The notes under the pieces were generated by a model. It was not told the DNA's origin. It ran no database searches and saw only the letters and a list, made by a program, of their open reading frames with translations. Below are positions 57,432 to 64,000 of a stretch of 64,000 nucleotides of DNA, one piece after another. The position numbers and the translations under genes were made by a program. Every line of letters begins with the position of its first letter. The first letter of the stretch is position 1. The DNA comes from Pseudomonadales bacterium (lineage in GTDB: Bacteria > Pseudomonadota > Gammaproteobacteria > Pseudomonadales > Azotimanducaceae): NCBI GenBank assembly GCA_041395945.1, contig JAWKZN010000001.1, positions 868,001-932,000 of the forward strand. Direction: 5' to 3'.

Positions 57432-59138
57432 ATGGGTGAAGCACTGCGAGTACTGGTCGCCGACGACAACGACATGGATCGCATGCTGTTGTCTCAGATC
57501 GTGCGGAAAGCCGGCTATCAGGTCGACTCGGCAGTCGATGGGCTGGATGCCCTGAAGAAATTCGATGCCTGCCGGCCGCAACTGGTGCTGCTCGACGCCC
57601 TGATGCCGGGTCTGGATGGATTTGAGGTTGCCCGGGAGATCAGGACCCGGGGGGGTGATGATTTCGTACCGATCATCTTTCTCACTTCGCTGACCGAAGC
57701 CGATGAACTGGCGCGCTGCGTGGAAGCTGGCGGCGACGACTTTCTCTCGAAGCCGTACAACAAAGTGATTCTCAAAGCCAAGCTGGATGCGCTCGAGCGG
57801 ATGCGTTCGATGCATGCCACCATGCAGCAGCAGCGGGACGAGATCACCCGACATCACGCCTATCTGGTGCAGGAACAGGAGGCGGCCAAGGCCGTTTTCG
57901 ACAACGTTGCGCATACCGGCAGTCTGGATGCGCCCTACATCAAACATCTGATCTCGCCGCTGGCGGTCTTCAACGGTGACGTGCTGCTTGCCGCGCGCAA
58001 CCCGTCCGGCGACCTCTACCTGCTGCTCGGAGATTTCACCGGTCACGGCCTCACTGCGGCGATCGGCGCGATGCCGCTTGCAGAAATTTTCTACGGCATG
58101 ACCCAGAAAGGCTTTTCCCCTCAGGAAATCCTGCGGGAGGCGAATCGGAAACTCTACGGCATTCTGCCCCAGGGCTACTTCTGCTGTGCCCTGATGGTGA
58201 ACTGCAATTTCCGCAAGGAAACAGTGGAGTACTGGAATGGCGGTCTGCCTGCGGCCTGCCTGCTGCGGGCATCCACTGGCGGTGTTGTGCATCTGGAATC
58301 GAGTCATCTGCCTCTGGGCATACTGGCAGAAGAGCGTTTCGATGCAGCGACGAGGGTGCTGGAGATGCGGGTAGCTGACCGGCTGCTGTTGTGCACCGAC
58401 GGCGTGATCGAAGCGGGCAATGCTGCGGGAGAGCAGTTCGGTTTTGAGCGCTTCGATGAGATCGTGCGCGGCACACCCATCGGCGAGAGCGTGTTCGATG
58501 AGCTCAAGGATGCCGTCTACCGGCACATGGGCAGCACGGGGAAGCAGGATGACATCACACTGGCGGAGTTCACCATGGTCAGCCCGGCCTGCAGTACTGT
58601 TGATGCTGCCGAGAAAGTCGCAGCGATACCTTCAGGATCAGAAGACTGGAGACTCAGCTACGAACTTGGTCCGCGCTCGCTGCGCAGTGCCAGCCCGCTG
58701 CCATTACTCCAGCATGTACTGATGGAAGTGCCGCAGCTTCGGCCCCACGCGGGTGAGATCTACACCGTGCTGGCCGAGCTGTATTCGAATGCTCTGGAGC
58801 ATGGTGTCATGGGTCTGGACTCCCGACTGAAGTCTTCGCCGGAAGGCTTTGCCGACTACTACCGCGCCCGTGCAGACGGACTGCGGAATCTCGAGGGTTA
58901 CGTGCGTTTCGATTTTTCCTGCCGGATCGAAGGCAGCCGCGGCCGACTGGCGATCCAGGTGGAGGACAGCGGTGCCGGGTTCGACTACTGCAGCCGGGTG
59001 GGTGGTACAGACTCGGCGGGTACCGCTTATTTCGGTCGCGGCATACGCCTGCTTGAGCAACTGTGTCAGCAGATCGAGTACAGAGGCAGGGGCAACGAAG
59101 TGGAAGTGGTTTTCGAATGGAGTCAGGCCGATGGGTGA
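57432..59138 (+). CDS. Response regulator with SpoIIE phosphatase and HATPase
   Basis: A 568-residue regulator of the HsbR kind. A receiver (1-125) has phosphoacceptor D55 (LLDALMPG). A PP2C/SpoIIE phosphatase domain follows (about 190-390; LLGDFTGHGLTAAIGAMP, LLCTDGVIEAGN). The C-terminal domain is a GHKL ATPase of the anti-sigma kinase type (about 430-560; AELYSNALEHGVMG, VEDSGAGFDY, FGRGIRLLEQL). It should switch between phosphorylating and dephosphorylating the STAS partner depending on its own receiver state, itself probably set through the HPt protein. Confidence 0.9.
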   Translation: MGEALRVLVADDNDMDRMLLSQIVRKAGYQVDSAVDGLDALKKFDACRPQLVLLDALMPGLDGFEVAREIRTRGGDDFVPIIFLTSLTEADELARCVEAGGDDFLSKPYNKVILKAKLDALERMRSMHATMQQQRDEITRHHAYLVQEQEAAKAVFDNVAHTGSLDAPYIKHLISPLAVFNGDVLLAARNPSGDLYLLLGDFTGHGLTAAIGAMPLAEIFYGMTQKGFSPQEILREANRKLYGILPQGYFCCALMVNCNFRKETVEYWNGGLPAACLLRASTGGVVHLESSHLPLGILAEERFDAATRVLEMRVADRLLLCTDGVIEAGNAAGEQFGFERFDEIVRGTPIGESVFDELKDAVYRHMGSTGKQDDITLAEFTMVSPACSTVDAAEKVAAIPSGSEDWRLSYELGPRSLRSASPLPLLQHVLMEVPQLRPHAGEIYTVLAELYSNALEHGVMGLDSRLKSSPEGFADYYRARADGLRNLEGYVRFDFSCRIEGSRGRLAIQVEDSGAGFDYCSRVGGTDSAGTAYFGRGIRLLEQLCQQIEYRGRGNEVEVVFEWSQADG

Positions 59139-59475
59139 GCACCTGGATCCGGAACTGCTGGCAGAACTCGAAGTGATCATGGAAGAGGAATTTCCGACAC
59201 TGCTCGAAACCTTTCTGGCAGATGCGCAGAAACACTATCAGCAGATCGGCTCGACCTGGCGGAACGACGATCTCGACGGACTGCGTCGCAGCGCACACAG
59301 CCTCAAGGGCAGTTCGGCGAATATCGGCGCCGGTGCGCTGGCTGAATTGTGCTCAACCCTAGAAGCACAGGCGCACGCGCGGGAGACCGGGTCGACGGAA
59401 GCCTGTATCCGTCTTCTGTCCAGGGAACTCGAGGCGGTGTGCGCCGAGATCAGAACCCGCCTGACAGCCGCCTGA
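59131..59475 (+). CDS. HPt domain protein
   Basis: A 114-residue four-helix histidine phosphotransfer protein with H56 in RRSAHSLKGSSANIGAGAL. It likely passes phosphate between a hybrid kinase encoded elsewhere and the receiver of the adjacent regulator. Its ATG overlaps that gene by eight bases, so expression is coupled. Confidence 0.9.
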   Translation: MGEHLDPELLAELEVIMEEEFPTLLETFLADAQKHYQQIGSTWRNDDLDGLRRSAHSLKGSSANIGAGALAELCSTLEAQAHARETGSTEACIRLLSRELEAVCAEIRTRLTAA

Positions 59476-59492
59476 ACAACACAACCCCAAGC

Positions 59493-59508
59493 TGGCCCGC
59501 ATATTGCT
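59493..59508 (+). promoter_or_regulatory. Probable sigma-54 promoter of fliK
   Basis: TGGCCC-GCATA-TTGCT matches TGGCAC-N5-TTGCW with one change (A to C). It lies 13 bases upstream of the ATG at 59521, so transcription would begin about at that codon; this makes the ATG at 59539 the likelier start if the promoter is active. Confidence 0.65.
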
Positions 59509-59520
59509 TAACCTGGTTTG

Positions 59521-61422
59521 ATGCTGGATTTCTTCACCATGACCAATACCCCGGTCTCCCTCGGAGATCTGCCCGTAGCTGTGGGATCCGGCCGTACCCA
59601 ATCCGGTGCAAACGGGTCCAGCAGTCTGTTCGGCGGCCTGTTCGATGCGGCGCGAGCCCTCGGCCAGGGGCAGGAACCGGCGTCCGATGGCGGATCCGCG
59701 CCGCAGGCGGGCGCAGTTCTCCCCTCAAAGGACGCTATGGCTGCCGGCTTCGCGGGAATCGAGGGCCTGGATGCATCAGGCTCCGAACCTCCGGCACCTC
59801 TGACACTGGAGGATGGTCCGGACCAGTCGGCGCTCACCGACGCGACTTTCGCGCCGCCCGGTGCTGAGCAGGACATCGAGCTGGGAGAGCTCGGCATCAC
59901 CGCGGAGCTGTCACTCGTCTACCCGAATCTGCCTGCCTCCGCTGGCAGCAGCCTGTCCTGCGGCAACTCCGTGCCGGTTACCGGTCACCGGCTGCCGCCA
60001 GCCGGCATGGGAGCGCCGGTGGTGCAACCGGCAGCTGCGATGGTGATCGCGCCCGCAGCCGAGTCGCCGCCTGCTGTGGCGGCGCTCGAGGCACACCCGC
60101 CGGTGCCGGCGTCGTCAACGGCAATACAGGCTGCGGGTGTGCCGCTGGCAGCTTCGACTGCGCCGGGCTTTGCTCCCGTGGCAGGATCACTCCCGGGACC
60201 AGACGGCATCCCGCTGAGTGCGCAGAGTACGGGGCTCGCGAAAGCGGCAGCCGAAGCGGCAGGACTGGCGGCTGCCGCGGCCCGGGAATCCGCCCGGCCG
60301 GTAAGCACCGGGGCAACGTCCGCAGCTGCGGTGAAGGCGGAAGGGACAGAGTCGGCGCCGGCCGCCGTCGCAACCGCAACCCGACCGAGCGCTGTCGAGC
60401 CGGCTGCGGAGGGTGCGCGGGCTGCGCAGCCACCGCCGCAGCAATCTGCTGCCGGCAGCACCGTTTCGAGCAGCCCGACACTGTCGGGCGAACTCTCATC
60501 CGCCCCGGGTCGGGGGGTCATGGAATCACCCGCTGACACCAGGTCCCCGGGCGGCCGGGGCTCACCTGATCCTTTAGACGCCTACGCGCGGGCGGGACGG
60601 GCGAACGCCGGATTGGGTACCGGCGCCTGGGACAATGGCCCGGGTGCGACGCGCAGACTGAGCCGTGCACCCGCGGGTTCCGGTTCGTCGTCCGCTGCGG
60701 CGCTGGGCATCGGCACGGCGCTCCGCAGCGGGTCAGTGCTGGACGGCAGTCTGAACGACCGCGCTCTGGCACCCCTGCAGGCGGCATTTGCCACGGCACT
60801 GGTGCGACCGGCGGCACCCCGGCCAGGCAGTTCAACGGCGGCCGGTGCGGATTCCGGGCCCGATACGTTGTCCGCCGCAGCGGAAGCATCCGCCGCGGAC
60901 ACTGCAGCAGAAAACGGTCTGAGTTCGACCGCATCCACGTTGCGAACGGCAGAGGGTGGGCTGCGCGCGGAATTCGCGCGTCAGGATCCGGTTCTCGGTG
61001 CCCAGGTGGCCGCTCAGATTGCCCGGCAGATTCAGCAGGGCATGGGCAGCAGCAATCTGCACATCAAACTCAATCCTTCGGAACTGGGTCAGGTCGACGT
61101 GCAGCTGCGGATGGACGGCGACCGGGTTCATGTGGCGATCACAACGCATCAGAGCGCAACCCGGGATCTGATCGAAACCCATCTTTCGAGCCTGCGTACG
61201 GCACTCGAAAATGGCGGACTGTCGCTGGGTGATGTGGATGTCCGGCACAGTTCTCAGGGTGGCCCTGAGGGCGGAGCGCCGGGTGAACGGGGTGTCCTCG
61301 CAGGGGCTGGCGCAGCGCAGCGTCGCGGCCGACCCGGGACAGCGGAGGCAGCGGTGGATGCCATCCCCCGTGGACTCGCCACCGAGGGCCCCTCGGGCAG
61401 AACCATAGACGCCTTCGTATAG
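59521..61422 (+). CDS. fliK: FliK, hook-length control protein
   Basis: A 633-residue molecular ruler, longer than many FliK proteins (about 400-450). The first 500 residues are Ala/Pro/Gly/Ser-rich and disordered. The C-terminal Flg_hook domain (about 500-580) has NLHIKLNPSELGQVDVQLRMDGDRVHVAITTHQSATRDLIETHLSSLRTALENGGL, which switches export specificity when the hook is complete. A longer ruler fits a taller or thicker hook. Start: ATG at 59521 or at 59539, seven to eight codons farther. Confidence 0.92.
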   Translation: MLDFFTMTNTPVSLGDLPVAVGSGRTQSGANGSSSLFGGLFDAARALGQGQEPASDGGSAPQAGAVLPSKDAMAAGFAGIEGLDASGSEPPAPLTLEDGPDQSALTDATFAPPGAEQDIELGELGITAELSLVYPNLPASAGSSLSCGNSVPVTGHRLPPAGMGAPVVQPAAAMVIAPAAESPPAVAALEAHPPVPASSTAIQAAGVPLAASTAPGFAPVAGSLPGPDGIPLSAQSTGLAKAAAEAAGLAAAAARESARPVSTGATSAAAVKAEGTESAPAAVATATRPSAVEPAAEGARAAQPPPQQSAAGSTVSSSPTLSGELSSAPGRGVMESPADTRSPGGRGSPDPLDAYARAGRANAGLGTGAWDNGPGATRRLSRAPAGSGSSSAAALGIGTALRSGSVLDGSLNDRALAPLQAAFATALVRPAAPRPGSSTAAGADSGPDTLSAAAEASAADTAAENGLSSTASTLRTAEGGLRAEFARQDPVLGAQVAAQIARQIQQGMGSSNLHIKLNPSELGQVDVQLRMDGDRVHVAITTHQSATRDLIETHLSSLRTALENGGLSLGDVDVRHSSQGGPEGGAPGERGVLAGAGAAQRRGRPGTAEAAVDAIPRGLATEGPSGRTIDAFV

Positions 61423-61531
61423 CCCGCACCCGGGCTTCCGAACTTCCGTCCTCCGGCCGCCTGGAACCGTGCATGGCTCGGTCTCGCTGCGCCTCTGCTT
61501 TGCGCGCTCCGTGCCGGTTTTCTGACCCGAA

Positions 61532-61584
61532 TCGACAAATTTCAAAACCGTTCTACGCTTGTGTGTATGGCGCCAATTTGTCGA
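61532..61584. promoter_or_regulatory. Inverted repeat upstream of fliL
   Basis: TCGACAAATT (61532-61541) and AATTTGTCGA (61575-61584) are perfect inverted arms 33 bases apart. It lies in the 196-base gap before fliL and could bracket a promoter or bind a dimeric regulator; a large hairpin in the RNA is another reading. No sigma-54 or sigma-28 match was found here. Confidence 0.5.
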
Positions 61585-61618
61585 CGCCTCAGAGAAACCG
61601 AAGCGACGGGATACTGAC

Positions 61619-62107
61619 ATGGCAGAAGCGGCCGAAACCCAGACCGAAAGCAAAGGATCAAAGAAAACGCTCATCCTCTTCGGGGTGGCGTTGCTCGTGG
61701 CGATTGGCGCCAGCGTAGGGGGCACCATCATGTTTCTGGGCGTTGGCGATGAAACAGCGCCCGAGGCGGCGGTGGCGCCTACGCCCGACAAGGCGATCTA
61801 TCACAGCCTGCGTCCCGCCTTCATCATCAACTATGTGACCGGCTCGAAGCCGCGCTTTCTCCAGGCTGAGCTCACGGTCATGGCGCGGAACCCCGCCGTC
61901 ATCGAGGCCATGATCGATCACATGCCACTGGTCCGCAGCAGTATCGTCACCTATCTCACCGATCAGGACTTCTTCGAACTCCAGACCCAGGCCGGGAAAG
62001 AATCCCTGCGCGAAGGTATCCGTGCGCTGGTAGATGAACTGCTTCTGCGGGAAGAGCAGATTCAGGGTGTGGAAAGCGTCCTCCTCACCAACTTCGTGCT
62101 GCAGTAA
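61619..62107 (+). CDS. fliL: FliL, motor-associated membrane protein
   Basis: A 162-residue single-pass protein. The transmembrane segment is at about 20-40 (LILFGVALLVAIGASVGGTIMFL); the periplasmic part has YHSLRPAFIINYVTGSKPRFLQAELTVMAR and the C-terminal VESVLLTNFVLQ. It supports stator function and rod stability. The ATG at 61619 lies inside the gap's inverted repeat region's right end; an upstream open frame has no family homology. Confidence 0.93.
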   Translation: MAEAAETQTESKGSKKTLILFGVALLVAIGASVGGTIMFLGVGDETAPEAAVAPTPDKAIYHSLRPAFIINYVTGSKPRFLQAELTVMARNPAVIEAMIDHMPLVRSSIVTYLTDQDFFELQTQAGKESLREGIRALVDELLLREEQIQGVESVLLTNFVLQ

Positions 62108-62109
62108 TC

Positions 62110-63078
62110 ATGGCAGATCGGGAAATACTCTCGCGGGAGGAGATCGAAGCACTGCTCTCCGGTGTGGACCAGGTCGCCTCTTCAGCAGATGCGGCGGAAC
62201 CGGTTGCGGAAGTTCGCAGCTACGACCTCGCCAGTCAGGATCATGTGGTGGGAGGCAGGCTGCCGACTCTGGAGCTGCTCGGTGAGAAGTTCGCCCGCCA
62301 GTTGCGGATCGACATGCAGCAGCTGCTGCGTTACCAGGTCTCGGTCGGTGCCGGTGGTGTGCAGATTCAGAAGTATGGCGAATACGCATCGACACTCTAT
62401 GTGCCGACCAGTATCAGCGTGGTGCAGTTCAGCCCTCTGAACGGACACGGCCTGGTGGTAATCGATGCCAAGCTGGTGTCGAGGATGGTGGATCAGTACT
62501 TCGGTGGTGACGGTAAAAACATTACGGTCGAAGGCCGTGATTTCACACCAACCGAGAAGCGGGTGATCGAAAAAATTCTCGAACTCGTCTTCCGGGATCT
62601 CGCGGATGCCTGGTCTGAAGCGCTGCCGGTGACACTCACCACCGTGGGTTCCGAGAGTAATCCTGCGCTGGTGAATCTGTTTTCCGAAGACGAAGTGATG
62701 ATGGTGAACAGCTATCACATCGAACTGGAGAGCGGAGGCGGTGAGATCCACATCGCACTTCCTTACGCCGCACTGGAACCGCACAAGAGCGTCCTGGATA
62801 CCTCTGTAAAAGCGGAGGTGAAAGCAAAGGATGAAGCCTGGCGGCCGGCGCTCCAGGCCCGCCTGCTGTGCTGTGAGGTGCCGCTGCGCTGTGAGATCGC
62901 CAGTCGATCGCTGCTGCTCAAGGAACTTCTCAGTCTCAAGGTCGGAGATTTCATCAGTGTGGAAATGCCGGAAGTACACCAGGTGTATGCCGGTGAAGTG
63001 CCGAGTTTCGCAGCAAAGCTGGGTGAGTCGAAAGGATATCTCGCGCTGGAGTATGTGAGTCGCGAACTGTCGCTCTAG
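62110..63078 (+). CDS. fliM: FliM, motor switch protein
   Basis: A 322-residue C-ring protein. The N-terminal CheY-P-binding peptide SREEIEALLSGV, the central FARQLRIDMQQLLRYQVSVGAGGVQIQKYGEYAST, GGDGKNITVEGRDFTPTEKRVIEKIL and the C-terminal SPOA domain (LLLKELLSLKVGDFISVEMPE) are complete. It starts two bases after fliL. Confidence 0.96.
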   Translation: MADREILSREEIEALLSGVDQVASSADAAEPVAEVRSYDLASQDHVVGGRLPTLELLGEKFARQLRIDMQQLLRYQVSVGAGGVQIQKYGEYASTLYVPTSISVVQFSPLNGHGLVVIDAKLVSRMVDQYFGGDGKNITVEGRDFTPTEKRVIEKILELVFRDLADAWSEALPVTLTTVGSESNPALVNLFSEDEVMMVNSYHIELESGGGEIHIALPYAALEPHKSVLDTSVKAEVKAKDEAWRPALQARLLCCEVPLRCEIASRSLLLKELLSLKVGDFISVEMPEVHQVYAGEVPSFAAKLGESKGYLALEYVSRELSL

Positions 63079-63089
63079 AGGATGCGTTT

Positions 63090-63425
63090 ATGAACGATCA
63101 GGTCAAGGATCAGAAAATGGAATCCCAGGAAACGGAAAATCGTATCGCTGCGCCCGCCGGGCGAAGCCAGAACCTGGATGTCGTGCTCGACATACCGGTG
63201 CGGTTGTCCATGGAAGTAGGCAGCACCCGGATCAGCATCCGCAAGCTGCTGCAACTGAACAAAGGCGCGGTAGTGGAACTGTCAAGACTCGCTGGAGAAC
63301 CGCTGGACGTTCTCGTCAACGGCACACTGATCGCCCATGGTGAAGTGGTGGTGGTCAACGACAAACTTGGTATCCGGCTGGTCGATGTAATCAGTCCGGA
63401 ACAGCGTATCGCGAGCATCAACTGA
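63090..63425 (+). CDS. fliN: FliN, motor switch protein
   Basis: A 111-residue SPOA protein. LDVVLDIPVRLSMEVGSTRISIRKLLQLNKGAVVELSRLAGEPLDVLVNGTLIAHGEVVVVNDKLGIRLVDVIS is characteristic. It binds FliH at the C ring. It starts 11 bases after fliM. Confidence 0.96.
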   Translation: MNDQVKDQKMESQETENRIAAPAGRSQNLDVVLDIPVRLSMEVGSTRISIRKLLQLNKGAVVELSRLAGEPLDVLVNGTLIAHGEVVVVNDKLGIRLVDVISPEQRIASIN

Positions 63426-63498
63426 TGGGGATCAGCTGCCAGAGCCGTAGTGACAGCAGTGCTGCGAAGGCTCAGTTGAGCCGGACGGGTGTGTGCTG

Positions 63499-63798
63499 AT
63501 GGACGTCGGCAATCTCGCACAGGTGGCTCTGGCACTCGCCTTCATCGTGGTGCTGGTGATCGGCCTGGGCTTTGCAATGCGCCGGATCAACGGGGCGCGC
63601 CTGCGGGCGGGTGGAGACATCGAGGTGGTTGCCTCGACATTTCTCGGTCCCAAGGAGCGGATTGTGCTGCTCAAAGTCCAGGATCGTCGGGTGCTGGTCG
63701 GTATCAGCGCCCAGACCATGACGGCGCTCGGAGAATTTCCCGACAGGAACGACGACGGCAAGGGGTTTGCTGCGGTACTGCAGGAGGCGTCTCGATGA
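63499..63798 (+). CDS. fliO: FliO, export apparatus assembly protein
   Basis: A 99-residue bitopic protein with one N-terminal transmembrane segment (about 6-28) and a cytosolic FliO domain (GGDIEVVASTFLGPKERIVLLKVQDRRVLVGIS). It supports assembly of FliP. The ATG is preceded by weak purines; a GTG two codons upstream also exists. It overlaps fliP by four bases. Confidence 0.9.
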   Translation: MDVGNLAQVALALAFIVVLVIGLGFAMRRINGARLRAGGDIEVVASTFLGPKERIVLLKVQDRRVLVGISAQTMTALGEFPDRNDDGKGFAAVLQEASR

Positions 63799-64000
63799 TG
63801 CGGTTCTCACTGGGACTGGTGTGCCTTCTGCTGATGCTGAGTGCACCTGACGCACTGGCCGCTGTGGACATCCCGGCGCTGACGGTGACGGCGAACAGCG
63901 ATGGCACAGAAGCCTATGGGGTGAGCCTGCAGATCCTCGCGCTCATGACCATGCTCACGCTGCTGCCGTCCTTCGTGATCATGCTTACCGCCTTCACCCG
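63795..64000 (+). CDS. fliP: FliP, export gate protein (5' part)
   Basis: The first 68 codons of FliP before the window ends. A signal peptide (FSLGLVCLLLMLSAPDALAAV) precedes the conserved SLQILALMTMLTLLPSFVIMLTAFTR, the first transmembrane helix of the export gate. AGGAGG lies upstream of the ATG. The gene continues beyond 64000. Confidence 0.95.
   Translation, partial: MMRFSLGLVCLLLMLSAPDALAAVDIPALTVTANSDGTEAYGVSLQILALMTMLTLLPSFVIMLTAFT

Overview
The window looks like chromosomal DNA from a motile, GC-rich gammaproteobacterium. The flagellar cluster has the polar-flagellum layout of pseudomonads and their marine relatives: a FleQ-type master regulator, sigma-54 and sigma-28 promoters, FlgM/FlgN beside a YcgR brake protein, and a STAS/response-regulator/HPt trio between fliJ and fliK. 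The na+-pumping oxaloacetate decarboxylase operon and the Arg and selenocysteine tRNAs fit this. I cannot place it below class level. I saw no insertion sequence, prophage or CRISPR array.

1-15.8 kb, metabolic and envelope genes: a DUF3237 protein, an MFS carrier and a short-chain dehydrogenase; then selC (selenocysteine tRNA) just behind an arylamine N-acetyltransferase-like gene on the minus strand; a hybrid PAS sensor kinase; a DUF4136 lipoprotein; a penicillin-acylase-family Ntn hydrolase; a second MFS exporter; a cysteine-rich secreted protein and a VIT1/CCC1 family carrier. 15.9-18.4 kb, a cyclic-di-GMP pair: an HD-GYP protein followed by an EAL protein, both lacking metal-site residues expected of active phosphodiesterases. 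19.2-23.3 kb: oadGAB and a SPOR protein, flanked by two tRNA-Arg genes (ACG and CCT). 23.4-27.2 kb: a START-like protein, DUF4124 and DUF1761 proteins, a small secreted protein with a KQQ repeat and a long structured leader, and two glycosyltransferase-like genes of the kind named 'rSAM/selenodomain-associated', which connect by inference to selC.

27.1-64 kb is one almost continuous flagellar region. On the minus strand lie flgM-flgN-ycgR (sigma-28 promoter) and flgA. On the plus strand lie flgBCDEFGHIJKL (sigma-54 promoter), fliC (sigma-28 promoter) with flaG, fliD, fliS and a fliT-like gene, then fleQ, a receiver-less FlrC/FleR-like activator, fliEFGHIJ, the STAS/RR-phosphatase/HPt trio, fliK (sigma-54-like promoter), fliLMNO and the start of fliP, which runs off the window.

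Most unusual: (i) hook, junction, filament and cap proteins are all greatly enlarged (FlgE 926, FlgK 881, FliC 719, FliD 811 residues) through tandem duplicated modules, and FlgE and FlgK share an inserted module of about 170-190 residues; (ii) the FlrB/FleS kinase is absent and its partner activator has lost its receiver domain; (iii) the HD-GYP/EAL pair looks degenerate; (iv) two long nested palindromes lie upstream of fliC; (v) the selenocysteine tRNA appears to have a 7+5 rather than the usual bacterial 8+5 acceptor/T helix.
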